A DNA stretch of 64,000 nucleotides from an uncultured bacterium (GCA_949297715.1 CASFTJ010000002.1:189112-253111), one strand, 5' to 3'. Counted from the first letter of the stretch, positions 44,888 to 54,300 are shown. Notes: generated from the letters alone by a model not told the origin. Program-made: numbers and translations.

Positions 44888-44916
44888 TTGCTATCAATTT
44901 GGTTTTGATTTACTTT
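44888..44916 (+). promoter_or_regulatory. Leaderless promoter of folC
   Basis: TTGCTA, 17 bases, TACTTT, 6 bases, ATG 44923. No Shine-Dalgarno. Confidence 0.5.
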
Positions 44917-44922
44917 AAGTAT

Positions 44923-46095
44923 ATGGAAAAGAAAACTTATGATGAGGCAAAAGAGCTTTTAACTTCAAGCGGGAAGTTTTATATAAAACTCGGGTTAGAA
45001 AGAATTTCAGCAATTCTTGAGCTTTTAGGAAATCCTCAGGATAAACTTAAATGTATCCATGTTGCCGGAACCAACGGTAAAGGAAGCGTTTGCGCGATTC
45101 TTAACAGCGTTTTACAAGAAGCAGGCAAAAAAACAGGGCTTTATACAAGTCCGCATATTTTTAAATATACCGAGCGTATAAAAATAAACGGAATTGATAT
45201 TTCTGATGAAGATTTTGCAAAGCTTGTTTTTGATATTTGTAAAAAGGCGGATGAGCATGAAATTCATTTGACGGAATTTGAAATTTTAACGGCGCTTGCT
45301 TTTAAGTATTTTGCTGACAATAATGTTGATGTTGTTGTTTTGGAAACAGGTTTAGGCGGAAGATTTGATGCTACAAATGTTATCAAAAGCAACCTTTGCT
45401 CAATTATCACGCATATTGATCTTGACCATACCGAGCGGCTTGGGGATACAAAAGATAAAATCGCATTTGAAAAAGCCGGAATAATCAAAAAAGGCTGTCC
45501 TGTTGTGACGTCTGAAGGGTATGAGGCTATTCGGGATGCGGCTGATAATAATGATTCGTTATTACTGATGACTGCACCTTTTGAAGATACAACAAATCTT
45601 TCCTTAAAAGGGCTTTACCAGCAGGAGAATCTTTCGCTTGCGCTTGCTGCAATAAGGCTTGTTTTCCCTGAAATTTCCGAGTGTGTAATTCAGGTAGCAC
45701 TTTCAAAAGTTAAGCATCCTGCAAGATTTCAGTTTGTAGAAAGTAAAAATCTTATAATTGACGGTGCTCACAACCCTAACGGAATTTTAGCGTTAAGAGA
45801 AAGCTTGGATTTCTATTTCCCGAATAAAAAACGCCGATTTGTCTTTGGCTGTTTAAGAAATAAAGATTACAAAAAAATGATGAATTTATTGTTGGACAAA
45901 AATGATGAGATTTATTTTAATCATTTTAGCAATCCTAATTCTTGCACCGTAGAAGAACTTCAATCGGTCTGCGAATTTCCTTCCCAAAAATTCAAATCAC
46001 TTGCAGATTTTGAATTTAGGGAAGATACTTTGACAATAATCTGCGGGTCATTTTATATGATTAACGAAGTTGTTAGTCCTGATTGCTTTCTTTAA
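44923..46095 (+). CDS. folC: Dihydrofolate/folylpolyglutamate synthase
   Basis: 390 residues. Mur-ligase fold with P-loop HVAGTNGKGSVCAILNSVL (about 45-63), LYTSPHIFKYTERIKING, ETGLGGRFDATNVI and the C-terminal IDGAHNPNGILALRESL. Joins glutamate to dihydropteroate and folates. The ATG at 44923 fits the family start (KKTYDEAKELL); an upstream TTG does not. The 3' end overlaps the convergent glycosyltransferase gene by 23 bases. Confidence 0.94.
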   Translation: MEKKTYDEAKELLTSSGKFYIKLGLERISAILELLGNPQDKLKCIHVAGTNGKGSVCAILNSVLQEAGKKTGLYTSPHIFKYTERIKINGIDISDEDFAKLVFDICKKADEHEIHLTEFEILTALAFKYFADNNVDVVVLETGLGGRFDATNVIKSNLCSIITHIDLDHTERLGDTKDKIAFEKAGIIKKGCPVVTSEGYEAIRDAADNNDSLLLMTAPFEDTTNLSLKGLYQQENLSLALAAIRLVFPEISECVIQVALSKVKHPARFQFVESKNLIIDGAHNPNGILALRESLDFYFPNKKRRFVFGCLRNKDYKKMMNLLLDKNDEIYFNHFSNPNSCTVEELQSVCEFPSQKFKSLADFEFREDTLTIICGSFYMINEVVSPDCFL

Positions 46096-47632
46096 CCATT
46101 TCGGTAATTATATTGTTTAATTCGGCAGGACAAAAGTCGTTGCAGGTATTCCAAATCAATGTCGGCTTTGGCTCTTTAATCGAAGGTGACGGATAATCGC
46201 TGTTACAGAAACCTTTAAGCATATTAGTTGAGCCGTCAACATTAGGCGTAAAATGCGTGCAGCAGTTGCAAATTCTTAGCACGAACCCGTAATCGTCAAG
46301 CTTTGTTTTTAATTCCTGCAATGCGTCAATCATTCTTAAATGAGTGCCTGTTGTGAATTTTTTGTTCTTATAGAAAAATCTGATTTTAGCAAGCCCATGG
46401 TCTGAAATAAATTGCATTTTGCAGTTCAGGTTGCTTCTGTTTGTCGAAACAACAACATCAACGTCAAATTTTTGTGTGTTTTCCGATAAATCTTCCTTAT
46501 TTGTGATTTTGTTTATGAGTTTTCTAACAGGCGGCAGGTTTTTGATAATGTGTCCGAAAGAATAAATCGGGTACATGAAAAGTCTTAAGATTTCAACTTT
46601 ATTAAGCTTTGATTCAACAAGGCTTAATGCAAAACCTACTGCCAAAAGAATAAAAGTAAATAAAACAAATTTAAAATCAAGGAAGAAATAAGAGTTGTAA
46701 GAGTGTTTAAGTACAATTGCATAGATAATTAAAAGTGTCCAGATGTTCGGGTAAATAAGCGAAAGTACATGTTCATTGAATACAAAATTCTTTGAAAATA
46801 TTTGCAAAATCCCGTTTCTGAAAAGATTTATTCTTGCAGAAAGTCTGGGTTTCTTAAATTCATAATTTGCGCTGTCGACAATGGTCTGAATGTTTGGGTT
46901 GTAAGTGCATTTGAAGCCTATTTTTGAAAGCAGAAGACTGTATTTAAGTTCTGAATTTATATCCTTAAAATCAACATCGCCGATTTCATTAACAATATCT
47001 TTTTTGATTATAAAAACTCCGCTGTCAGCTTGAGATGCGAGTCCGAAAAGAGAACGTGCGCGTCGAATAAAGTTCATGTGATACTTTTGATAAGCGGCTT
47101 TAATTTTATCAATAGGTCCGAAGTTTTCAATATCAATAATAGTTTCGCCGCTAAGCACACTGTTTTTTGTAAGTGCAGCGTTAACCGTTGTCAAAAAGTC
47201 GGGTGCAATGCTTCTGTCTGCATCAATGAAAACAAAAGAATCAATAAAATCATCATGAGTCAGTTGTTCCAAAAGAATCGAAATGGCTTGATCTTTCCCG
47301 ATAGTTCCGACATCCTGAATGTTTATTGTATGAATAAATTCATCATTATTGTACATATTTTGCGAACCGTCTGTACAATTATCGAGAATTAAAAATACTT
47401 TGAAATTTCCAATCGGATAATCCTGCGATTTAATTTCGTTAATTAAATTTTCAAGAGTATTGGCGTTGTTATGAGCATAAATTACAACAGCAAGATTGTC
47501 TTTGTCTTCATATTGAGAATATTTTTTTTCACGTTTAAATTTTTTATCGCTGAGGTTGCGAATTGCAAGCGCAAGAAAAAACACTGTATAAATCGCTGCG
47601 TAAATGTATAAAATATCTAAAATCAGTTCCAT
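46073..47632 (-). CDS. Membrane glycosyltransferase, family 2
   Basis: 519 residues. One N-terminal helix (about 4-22), a GT-A domain (about 45-270) with LAVVIYAHNNANTLENLINE, ILDNCTDGS and the DxD motif FIDADRSIAP, two or three helices (about 285-345), and a soluble C-terminal domain (about 385-519) rich in Cys (CNCCTHF, CNDFCPAEL). The QxxRW motif of processive synthases is not seen. Likely makes a surface glycan or glycolipid. The Cys-rich end is unusual for GT2 and may bind metal. ATG after AAGAGGGATATT. Confidence 0.85.
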   Translation of the reverse strand: MELILDILYIYAAIYTVFFLALAIRNLSDKKFKREKKYSQYEDKDNLAVVIYAHNNANTLENLINEIKSQDYPIGNFKVFLILDNCTDGSQNMYNNDEFIHTINIQDVGTIGKDQAISILLEQLTHDDFIDSFVFIDADRSIAPDFLTTVNAALTKNSVLSGETIIDIENFGPIDKIKAAYQKYHMNFIRRARSLFGLASQADSGVFIIKKDIVNEIGDVDFKDINSELKYSLLLSKIGFKCTYNPNIQTIVDSANYEFKKPRLSARINLFRNGILQIFSKNFVFNEHVLSLIYPNIWTLLIIYAIVLKHSYNSYFFLDFKFVLFTFILLAVGFALSLVESKLNKVEILRLFMYPIYSFGHIIKNLPPVRKLINKITNKEDLSENTQKFDVDVVVSTNRSNLNCKMQFISDHGLAKIRFFYKNKKFTTGTHLRMIDALQELKTKLDDYGFVLRICNCCTHFTPNVDGSTNMLKGFCNSDYPSPSIKEPKPTLIWNTCNDFCPAELNNIITEMVKESNQD

Positions 47633-47740
47633 AATATCCCTCTTAATTCTACAGAAATATTGTAGTTAAAACCCGATAAAATTTCCATTTAATGTAAATA
47701 ATTGTGAAATGTTCAGATTTATTTATTTTTTGATATTAAA

Positions 47741-47774
47741 AAACGCCGCTATGAATATTAATTCTGCGGCGTTT
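47741..47774 (-). terminator. Terminator after ycf23
   Basis: AAACGCCGC and GCGGCGTTT, followed on the minus strand by TTTAATATC. Confidence 0.85.
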
Positions 47775-47795
47775 CCAAGTTTATTAAAAAATTAC

Positions 47796-48554
47796 TTAAA
47801 CAAGTTCAGCAACTTTTTCAGCATTGCGAGAAGCGATTTCAACAAGTTGTTGAGAAGTTGCAATCATAGCAATTTCAGAAGACAATTTGTTAATGCAGGA
47901 ACCGCATCCGATAGCGCTAGCACCAGCAGTAAATGCAAACGGTGCAGTTGTCGGGTTGATTCCGGTTGCTGTCATAACAGGTATATCAACATTTCTTACA
48001 AGTTCAATAGTATTGGAAATAGTAAGTTCAACTCTTTCCATTAATCCTCTTACGCCGTTAGCCTGTTCTGCTTTAGAGAAGTGGCCTTCAGTTTGGATTA
48101 AGTCGATTCCCAAATCTTCAAGTTCGCGAGCTAACGCAATTTGTTCGGAAATTTCGATTTCACCGGGGATAGTAACACAGAAAAATACGTGTTGTCCTTT
48201 TAAAAGTGAAAGAGTTTCTTTTGTAAGTTCAAGAACTTCGCCAGCTGTAAAAGTTTTACCGCTTTTGTAAAGAACATCAAAGTTGCCAAGTTCAATAGCA
48301 TCAGCGCCAAGCTCAACCGCTCTTGCAAGTCTTGCAGGAATAATTGATGATACGAATATCGGCATATCAGTCATTTCTCTGACTGCTTTAATAATATCTT
48401 CATCAGCACAGATATCAACAGCGCTTGCACCTGTTTTGTCAGCTGCTGTAACAACTCTTTTTACGCTTTCCATATCAAAGTTGTCGATACCTGCAATAAT
48501 TTTTACTGCTCTTTTTTCTTCCAAGTGTTTTTTGAATAAGTTAATTCTTTCCAT
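47796..48554 (-). CDS. ycf23: Ycf23/DUF561 family TIM-barrel protein
   Basis: 252 residues. A TIM-barrel-like alternation with KIIAGIDNFDMESVKRVVTA, GASAVDICADEDII, PIFVSSIIPARLARAVELGA, DAIELGNFDVLYKSGKTF and IDLIQTEGHFSKAEQANG. This is the Ycf23 family, encoded in cyanobacteria and algal plastids, of unclear biochemical role (proposed link to nitrogen regulation). Finding it here is strong support for a cyanobacterial relative. ATG after AAGGAGATTACAC; single gene with terminator. Confidence 0.92.
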   Translation of the reverse strand: MERINLFKKHLEEKRAVKIIAGIDNFDMESVKRVVTAADKTGASAVDICADEDIIKAVREMTDMPIFVSSIIPARLARAVELGADAIELGNFDVLYKSGKTFTAGEVLELTKETLSLLKGQHVFFCVTIPGEIEISEQIALARELEDLGIDLIQTEGHFSKAEQANGVRGLMERVELTISNTIELVRNVDIPVMTATGINPTTAPFAFTAGASAIGCGSCINKLSSEIAMIATSQQLVEIASRNAEKVAELV

Positions 48555-48705
48555 ATGTGTAATCTCCTTAACTGATAAAAATTGTTAAATCTTTTCTGAA
48601 TTATACATTAAAATTTTAATAATTTCAATAACTAACCGCTACAAATCACGTAAATATAATGAAAATAATCGGTTTTAATTCATAATAAAATTGAAAGGTG
48701 TTGTT

Positions 48706-49386
48706 ATGAAAAGAAGGATATTATTTTTATTTATATTGTTATTAATGTCATTTGGTTGTGTAAATGAAGTAATTGCGAAAACTTACGAGCCGGATGAGGA
48801 GATTAATATAACCGTTTATGAAAGAATAAATCCTGCAATAGTTGCAATAGATGCTCAAACTTCGGACGGAATATCAGCCGGTACCGGTTGTATAGTAAGT
48901 TCAGACGGACTTATATTAACAGGTTCGCATGTAGTCGATGATTCAAAAAGTATAGAAGTTACAATGTCTAACGGGCAGGTCTATAAAGCTGAACTTATTT
49001 CCAAAATGGGTAAAAATAAGGATTTGGCACTGATTAAAATTTCTCCGAAAGTAAAGCTTCAGACAATAAAATTTGGGGATTCGCAAGATATCAAAGTAGG
49101 GCAGAAAGTTCTTGCAATAGGTAATCCTTTCGGTTTTTCAGGAACATTAACGCAGGGGATAATATCAAGAATAGACTATACAAAAAATAAAATTCAAACG
49201 GATGCTGCAATAAATCCCGGCTGTTCAGGCGGGCCGTTGTTGAATTCCTCAGGTGAAGTTATCGGCATAAACCAGTCTATTTACAACCCCGATAACAACA
49301 TTTCCAATATCGGAATAGGATTTGCAATCCCGATTAATGATGCGAAAAAATTCATAGAAACTGTAAAAGTGAGTCAAAAACAGTAA
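48706..49386 (+). CDS. Exported HtrA-like serine protease without PDZ domain
   Basis: 226 residues from the ATG after GAAAGGTG. Signal peptide (RRILFLFILLLMSFGC; cut probably at the AK bond of EVIAK, or a weak lipobox at Cys). Trypsin-like DegP fold with the catalytic His in GSHVVDD, Asp in KNKDLALI and Ser in NPGCSGGPLLN, where the usual GNSGG is GCSGG. It ends right after the protease domain, so no PDZ: shorter than DegP (about 450). Periplasmic protein quality control or pilin-related processing are possible. Confidence 0.88.
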   Translation: MKRRILFLFILLLMSFGCVNEVIAKTYEPDEEINITVYERINPAIVAIDAQTSDGISAGTGCIVSSDGLILTGSHVVDDSKSIEVTMSNGQVYKAELISKMGKNKDLALIKISPKVKLQTIKFGDSQDIKVGQKVLAIGNPFGFSGTLTQGIISRIDYTKNKIQTDAAINPGCSGGPLLNSSGEVIGINQSIYNPDNNISNIGIGFAIPINDAKKFIETVKVSQKQ

Positions 49387-49558
49387 TTGTTACGAAATGT
49401 AAATATAAGTTAAAATGCTCTCTAATTCTATAATACAGCTAAATTTTATGAAAAATAAAAGGTTGTCATAGGCAACTCCAAGCAAATAAAAAACTTTATC
49501 TAAATATAAGTGGAAACACTAAGGGGAAAATTATAGTTTAGGAAAAAGGAGTTAAGAA

Positions 49559-51001
49559 ATGGGATTAGAAGTTTCTAAAGTTTCTGATGCAGAAGTGCAG
49601 AAGAAAGATCTAAAACTTGCGACAAAAAGACCGGATGATAAATCCGAATTATCAAAAGCATTGTCAAGTGGACAAACATCAAGTGCATCCGGCAAAAAAT
49701 CTAAAGAACTGCCGACTGAGCTTAAAAAGAAAGAAGGATTATCAACCGGAGCAAAGGTAGGAATCGGGGCCGCAATTGTCGGTGCCGCAGGGGCAGCATT
49801 ATACATGTTGAAACCGTCATTAGGTAAAGCAGTTAAAACAGCTGCAAAACTTGCAACACATACAAATCAAGCTCAAAAAGGATTAAAGGCTTCACACGCT
49901 TTTGGTGCGGTAGGTCTTTTAGCCGGAGGTTCGTTAGCAGTTGGTTGTGCGGATCAGCTTGAAGAAATTCACAATCATTTGGTTCCTCTACCGACAGATA
50001 CAATAACAGAAACCGAATATGTAGAGAAAATTATTGAAAAACCAATATACATAACCGAAACAGATACAGTATATAAAACTGATACACTTAAAATACCTGA
50101 GTATATAGAAAAGACTGATACGCTCTGGCAAACTGATACAATTAAAGTTCCGGAATATATAGAAAAGACTGATACGCTCTGGAGAACTGATACAATTAAA
50201 GTTCCGGAAATAATTCACGATACAGATACAATTTGGAAAACGGATACAATTAAAGTACCTGAATATATAGAGAAGACTGATACGCTCTGGAAAACGGATA
50301 CAATTAAAGTACCTGAATATATAACCAAATGGGATACAATATGGCAAACCAAGACTGATACACAATATATAGAAAAACCAATATATGTAGAAGTTCCTGG
50401 CGAAACGATATACGTAAAAGAAGACTTTGAATCGGAAGTACCGGAAAAAATGAAAGAAATGCTTCAGGATTTAGGCATTGATACAACCGGAGTCGGCAAG
50501 TTTGTATACGGTTTGGATTGGCAAGATAATAAAAATAACCAGGTTCACAGAACTCTATGGGATGGCGGAAGAACAAGCCGTGATGGTGATGTATACATAA
50601 TGAACGATATTGGAACAAAATGGTCAAATCCTGACGAAACTTATGTATTTGGTAAAAACGAAGAATTCAGACGCCACGAATTATATGTAAATGATAGTGA
50701 GCAATTAAGCAACTGTGTTAACCTTCCGGCAAAAGACATAAATGTTTCAAACGGAAATGGAGCACCAAACTGGTTTATCTTTGATCCAAGCCAGTCAACC
50801 GCAGAACCCGGAAACTGGTTGCGTCAAGCACCTGTATCCTTCAAGAAAGTTGCAGACGGAGTTTGGGAATCAAGTGACGGCTTCAGATATGAAAGAGGGC
50901 CGGAACCAAATTCAATCAGAAAAATTAACCAATACGGATCAGAATGGCTGCTTAAAAACATTTCAGTAATAGGTGGTAACGACGCAAAAGATCCTAAATA
51001 A
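49559..51001 (+). CDS. Repeat protein with TDT-x-K-V-P-E repeats
   Basis: 480 residues. Ser/Lys-rich disordered N-terminus (1-62), a Gly/Ala-rich membrane segment (about 65-84), a second hydrophobic stretch (about 113-131, ending AVGC), then five tandem 18-residue repeats (about 165-254: IEKTDTLWKTDTIKVPEY type) plus a partial sixth, and a C-terminal domain (about 290-480) rich in aromatic residues and ending DAKDPK. I do not recognise it. The repeat has strict Thr-Asp-Thr spacing that would suit an extended beta stalk carrying the C-terminal domain to the surface. ATG after AAAAAGGAG. A hairpin (GTTGTC/GGCAAC) lies in its leader. Terminator downstream. Confidence 0.8.
   Translation: MGLEVSKVSDAEVQKKDLKLATKRPDDKSELSKALSSGQTSSASGKKSKELPTELKKKEGLSTGAKVGIGAAIVGAAGAALYMLKPSLGKAVKTAAKLATHTNQAQKGLKASHAFGAVGLLAGGSLAVGCADQLEEIHNHLVPLPTDTITETEYVEKIIEKPIYITETDTVYKTDTLKIPEYIEKTDTLWQTDTIKVPEYIEKTDTLWRTDTIKVPEIIHDTDTIWKTDTIKVPEYIEKTDTLWKTDTIKVPEYITKWDTIWQTKTDTQYIEKPIYVEVPGETIYVKEDFESEVPEKMKEMLQDLGIDTTGVGKFVYGLDWQDNKNNQVHRTLWDGGRTSRDGDVYIMNDIGTKWSNPDETYVFGKNEEFRRHELYVNDSEQLSNCVNLPAKDINVSNGNGAPNWFIFDPSQSTAEPGNWLRQAPVSFKKVADGVWESSDGFRYERGPEPNSIRKINQYGSEWLLKNISVIGGNDAKDPK
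50051..50374 (+). repeat. 54-base tandem coding repeats
   Basis: Units begin at 50051, 50105, 50159, 50213 and 50267, with a partial unit from 50321. Units 2, 3 and 5 are nearly identical at the DNA level, so copy number is likely to vary. Confidence 0.9.
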
Positions 51002-51025
51002 AAGAATTTTCCATAATATCCTCAA

Positions 51026-51060
51026 AACGGGGTTCTGAAAACAGAATCCCGTTTTTTTTT
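51026..51060 (+). terminator. Terminator after the repeat protein
   Basis: AACGGGGTTCTG and CAGAATCCCGTT (one G-U), four-A loop, then nine T. Confidence 0.92.
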
Positions 51061-51163
51061 ATTTTTATAATAAACTTTATTTGTATTTTTATGACACATA
51101 ATGAATAAACTTGTATTTTCGTGTTATACTCAAGAGTGTAGGTTAGGAAATAAGGAGGGTTAA

Positions 51164-52078
51164 ATGACTGAGTACGTTTACTTAAACGGTGAATACGTCG
51201 ATATAGCGAAGGCATCCATTCCGGTTCGTACGCATGCTTTTTTATATGGTACAGCGGTTTTTGAAGGTATCAGAGCATATTGGAATGAAGACGAAAAACA
51301 GCTTTACGTTTTCAGAGCAAAAGAACATTATGAAAGACTTCAGCGCAGTGCAAAGATTATGTATATGGAAAGCCCTTATACAGTCGAAGAATACTGCAAA
51401 ATTACGGTTGATTTAATGAAAAAGAACAATTACAAAGAAGATGCCTATATGCGTCCGACTTTGTATAAGTCTGCTCAGCAAGTAGGCCCCGGACTTTTTA
51501 ACAATCCTGATTCATTTATGATTATTTCAAACAAAATGGGCGATTATATTGATACTTCAAAAGGTTTAAGCGTATGTATTTCGAGCTGGAGAAGAAACAG
51601 TGATAATGCAATTCCTCCAAGAGCGAAAGTTGCGGGAGGATACGCTAATGCAGCTTTGATTAAGACAGATGCGCACAACGCAGGTTTTGATGACGCTATT
51701 GTTTTGGATGAGCAAGGAAAAGTTACAGAAGGTTCTGCAATGAACTTGTTTATTATTCAGAACGGAAAGCTTGTCACAACGATGAAAACAGACGATATTC
51801 TTGTCGGAGTTACAAGAAATACCATTATGGAACTTGCAAAAGACGTTTTAGGCCTAGAAGTTGAAGAAAGAGCAATAGACAGAACAGAACTTTATATTTC
51901 GGATGAAGCATTTTATTGTGGAACAGGAGCGCAGGTCAGCCCGATTGTCAAGATTGATAATAGAAAACTTGGCGACGGAAATGTCGGCCCGATTGCAAAA
52001 GATTTGCAAAAACTTTACTTTGAAGTTGTTAAAGGTAAAGTTCCGAAATACAAAAAATGGTGTATGCCGGTTTACTAA
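51164..52078 (+). CDS. ilvE: Branched-chain amino acid aminotransferase
   Basis: 304 residues, fold-type IV PLP enzyme. Marks: LYGTAVFEGIRAYW, the catalytic Lys in AKVAGGYANAALIKTDA, DEQGKVTEGSAMNLFII and YCGTGAQVSPIVKID. Transfers amino groups to the keto acids of Val, Leu and Ile. ATG after AAGGAGGGTTAA. Works with ilvC at 29043 although the genes are far apart. Confidence 0.96.
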   Translation: MTEYVYLNGEYVDIAKASIPVRTHAFLYGTAVFEGIRAYWNEDEKQLYVFRAKEHYERLQRSAKIMYMESPYTVEEYCKITVDLMKKNNYKEDAYMRPTLYKSAQQVGPGLFNNPDSFMIISNKMGDYIDTSKGLSVCISSWRRNSDNAIPPRAKVAGGYANAALIKTDAHNAGFDDAIVLDEQGKVTEGSAMNLFIIQNGKLVTTMKTDDILVGVTRNTIMELAKDVLGLEVEERAIDRTELYISDEAFYCGTGAQVSPIVKIDNRKLGDGNVGPIAKDLQKLYFEVVKGKVPKYKKWCMPVY

Positions 52079-52088
52079 AATTGATTTT

Positions 52089-52113
52089 CAGCCTCTCACT
52101 GAATGGGAGGCTG
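52089..52113 (+). terminator. Hairpin between ilvE and the MlaE gene
   Basis: CAGCCTC and GAGGCTG with an 11-base loop, followed by ATTTTAAAA; a weak or attenuating terminator. Confidence 0.55.
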
Positions 52114-52138
52114 ATTTTAAAAAAGTTTGGTGGAATAA

Positions 52139-52873
52139 TTGATTGAATTTTTAGGGCTTTGTGTTCAAAATTTAATAAAGAGTATAAAGTATCTTCTGAG
52201 TGGACAATTAAGGTTTTCTGAGGTTATAAATAAAGCTGCTTTAATAAGTTATGATTCACTTTCGATTTCTTTAATAATAGCGTTTATATCGGCAGCCGTT
52301 ATAACGATACAGGTTTCGAAGCAGTTTTTAATGAGTGGTGCGGAAGCTTATATAGGCGGAACTATTGTAATTGTATTGATAAGAGAAATAGCGCCGGGTT
52401 TTGTGGCATTGGCGATAGGCGCAAGGGCAGGGACTGCGATTTCGGCTGAAATTGCCAACATGCAGGTTACAAGTCAGGTTGATGCAATGAAAACGTTAAA
52501 AGTTGATCCTGTCGGGTATTATTTTACTCCGAGAATTATAGCGGCTGCAATTACTGTTCCGATGGTTGTTTTGCTTGCGGAATTTATCGGAACGGCAGGC
52601 GGAATGCTTGTTTCTTATTTGACTATTGACTTACATCCTGCACGTTATATGTATTCTGTTTGGGCGTGGTTAAGTACGAAAGATATTTATATAAGTCTTT
52701 TAAAAGCTTCAATTTTTGGGGCCTTGATAGCTTTAGTTTGTGCAACACAGGGGTATGAAACCAGAGGCGGGGCAAAAGAGGTCGGAATTTCAACGACACA
52801 GGCTGCTATTTTGTCGACGGTTTATATGCTTATTGCGGATTTCCTTATTAATCTTGTTTTTTATATTAAATAA
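52139..52873 (+). CDS. mlaE: MlaE-family ABC permease
   Basis: 244 residues, about five or six helices. Family segments: IREIAPGFVALAIGARAGTA, ISAEIANMQVTSQVDAMKTL, YYFTPRIIAAAITVPM and a C-terminal GVGLSTT-like KEVGISTTQAAILS. In Mla systems it moves phospholipid between the membranes with an MlaF ATPase and an MCE protein (MlaD), neither of which is adjacent. TTG start with GGTGGAATAA upstream. Supports a diderm envelope, together with the AsmA-like protein. Confidence 0.92.
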   Translation: MIEFLGLCVQNLIKSIKYLLSGQLRFSEVINKAALISYDSLSISLIIAFISAAVITIQVSKQFLMSGAEAYIGGTIVIVLIREIAPGFVALAIGARAGTAISAEIANMQVTSQVDAMKTLKVDPVGYYFTPRIIAAAITVPMVVLLAEFIGTAGGMLVSYLTIDLHPARYMYSVWAWLSTKDIYISLLKASIFGALIALVCATQGYETRGGAKEVGISTTQAAILSTVYMLIADFLINLVFYIK

Positions 52874-52911
52874 TAATCCTAATATTGGATGTCAAAAAAA
52901 TATAACTAATT

Positions 52912-54300
52912 CTAAGCCAAATATTTTTGGGCGGTTCTTTTGTCAAAGACTTCAATGCTGTTTTTGGAGTGAATGAAAATGATGCAGCCGATTATGGATT
53001 TGAGAGTTTCAAAGTCTGAGATTGCCATTTTGTTTCTCAAGTCTTCCATATTATTTGCAAGAAATTCCATAATTATAGTTTTGTTGTCGTAGACAAGGTT
53101 CGAAAAATAGTCGAAGGATTCTTTGTTTTTAATCCCTTCAAGATAAATAATATCAGGAGATTGAAATTCAATAAAGCGTGAAGCCTTATCCATATTAAAG
53201 CCTATATTCTCGTTCAACTCGCACTGGTTAATATTTGGAAGATTGTATTTTGCAAGGCTTTCAAGTGTCATAATGTTTTTATTTTTGTTTTTAGTTGCAC
53301 ATTCTGTTAAAAGCGAGTAAATAACGTGAGTTTTTCCGCTTAATGGTGAACCGCAAACAAGAATTACGCCGGGGGTATCAAGGGCGTTTTTGACGATGTT
53401 AAGCTGAGATTCATTAGTTATAATTTTATTTAAAGCCTTAGGCGGTTTGTAGATTTTCAGGAAAATTCTCTCGCCCATAATTGTCGGGAAAGTTGAAATA
53501 CTTGTTACAATAGAAATGTCATCGACTTTAAAATTTAGTTTACCAAGCTGCGGCACTTCACTGACGGAAGGATCAAGTTCAGCAAGGGTTTTAAGCTTTG
53601 CTGTAAAAGAAAGCGTTAATACTTGCGGAATTGTTCCTTTGTTTATAACTTCTCCATTCTTTTTAAAGTTAACACCAAGTCCGGCGTCTTCTTTTTGGAA
53701 CAGAACTTCATGGACATCTTCAGTAATTGCTTGTTTTAATATTGCTCTGACAATTTTTTGGATATGTGTGTCGGACAAGTCTTCGCTGTGAAGTTCTTCT
53801 CTCCAGTCAAAATTCTCTCCGTCAGAGCCGGTATAAATATCACCTACGTTTATGTTGTTGGGGTAATATTCATCAATTTTTTTTATAATTACGGATTCTG
53901 AAGCCAAAACAGGTTCAATAGAGCATTCTGCAGATTCTACAATTCTGTCTATCGCAAAAAGATCCAGAGGATCTGCCATTGCAACGGTTAAAGTATCTTC
54001 AATTTTAAATAAAGGCAGAATCCTGAAACGCTTTGCATCTGAATAGTTGATGTATTTCAAGCATTTAGGATCAATTGTGTAATCTTCAAGATTAACAAAA
54101 GGTGTATGCAGTTTGGTTTCAAGGAATTTTACAAGGCTGTCTTCCGTAAGCATTCCTGAATTAATAAGCGCTTGACCGATATTAATATTTTGAGCAGCCG
54201 CAATTTCTTGGGCTTGTTCAAGGGTTTCGTATTGAATAAGACCTGATCTTACAAGGTCATATTTAAGTTTTTCTAAAGTTTTGTTAGTTACGGTTTCCAT
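52912..54300 (-). CDS. PilB/GspE-like ATPase, degenerate
   Basis: 462 residues. An N-terminal MshEN/GspE-N domain (about 8-145; GQALINSGMLTEDSLVKFLE, RILPLFKIEDTLTVAMADPL) is joined to a secretion-ATPase domain. Walker A is CGSPLSGKTH (about 316-325), not GPTGSGKTT; the Walker B/His-box region reads PDIIYLEGIKNKESF where PilB has DPDIILVGEIRDxET; the zinc tetra-Cys motif is absent and the domain ends about 80 residues early. I infer a weakly active or regulatory relative of the pilus extension motor. Starts one base inside the response-regulator stop (TGATG). Confidence 0.85.
   Translation of the reverse strand: METVTNKTLEKLKYDLVRSGLIQYETLEQAQEIAAAQNINIGQALINSGMLTEDSLVKFLETKLHTPFVNLEDYTIDPKCLKYINYSDAKRFRILPLFKIEDTLTVAMADPLDLFAIDRIVESAECSIEPVLASESVIIKKIDEYYPNNINVGDIYTGSDGENFDWREELHSEDLSDTHIQKIVRAILKQAITEDVHEVLFQKEDAGLGVNFKKNGEVINKGTIPQVLTLSFTAKLKTLAELDPSVSEVPQLGKLNFKVDDISIVTSISTFPTIMGERIFLKIYKPPKALNKIITNESQLNIVKNALDTPGVILVCGSPLSGKTHVIYSLLTECATKNKNKNIMTLESLAKYNLPNINQCELNENIGFNMDKASRFIEFQSPDIIYLEGIKNKESFDYFSNLVYDNKTIIMEFLANNMEDLRNKMAISDFETLKSIIGCIIFIHSKNSIEVFDKRTAQKYLA

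Noticed and set aside
49988-50365. Minus-strand frame of 125 codons opposite the TDT repeats
   Set aside because: It mirrors the 54-base repeat and gives a Cys/Phe/Ile-rich periodic peptide without a ribosome-binding site.
50051-50374. CRISPR-like array
   Set aside because: The 54-base units are contiguous coding repeats without spacers and lie in frame in a protein.
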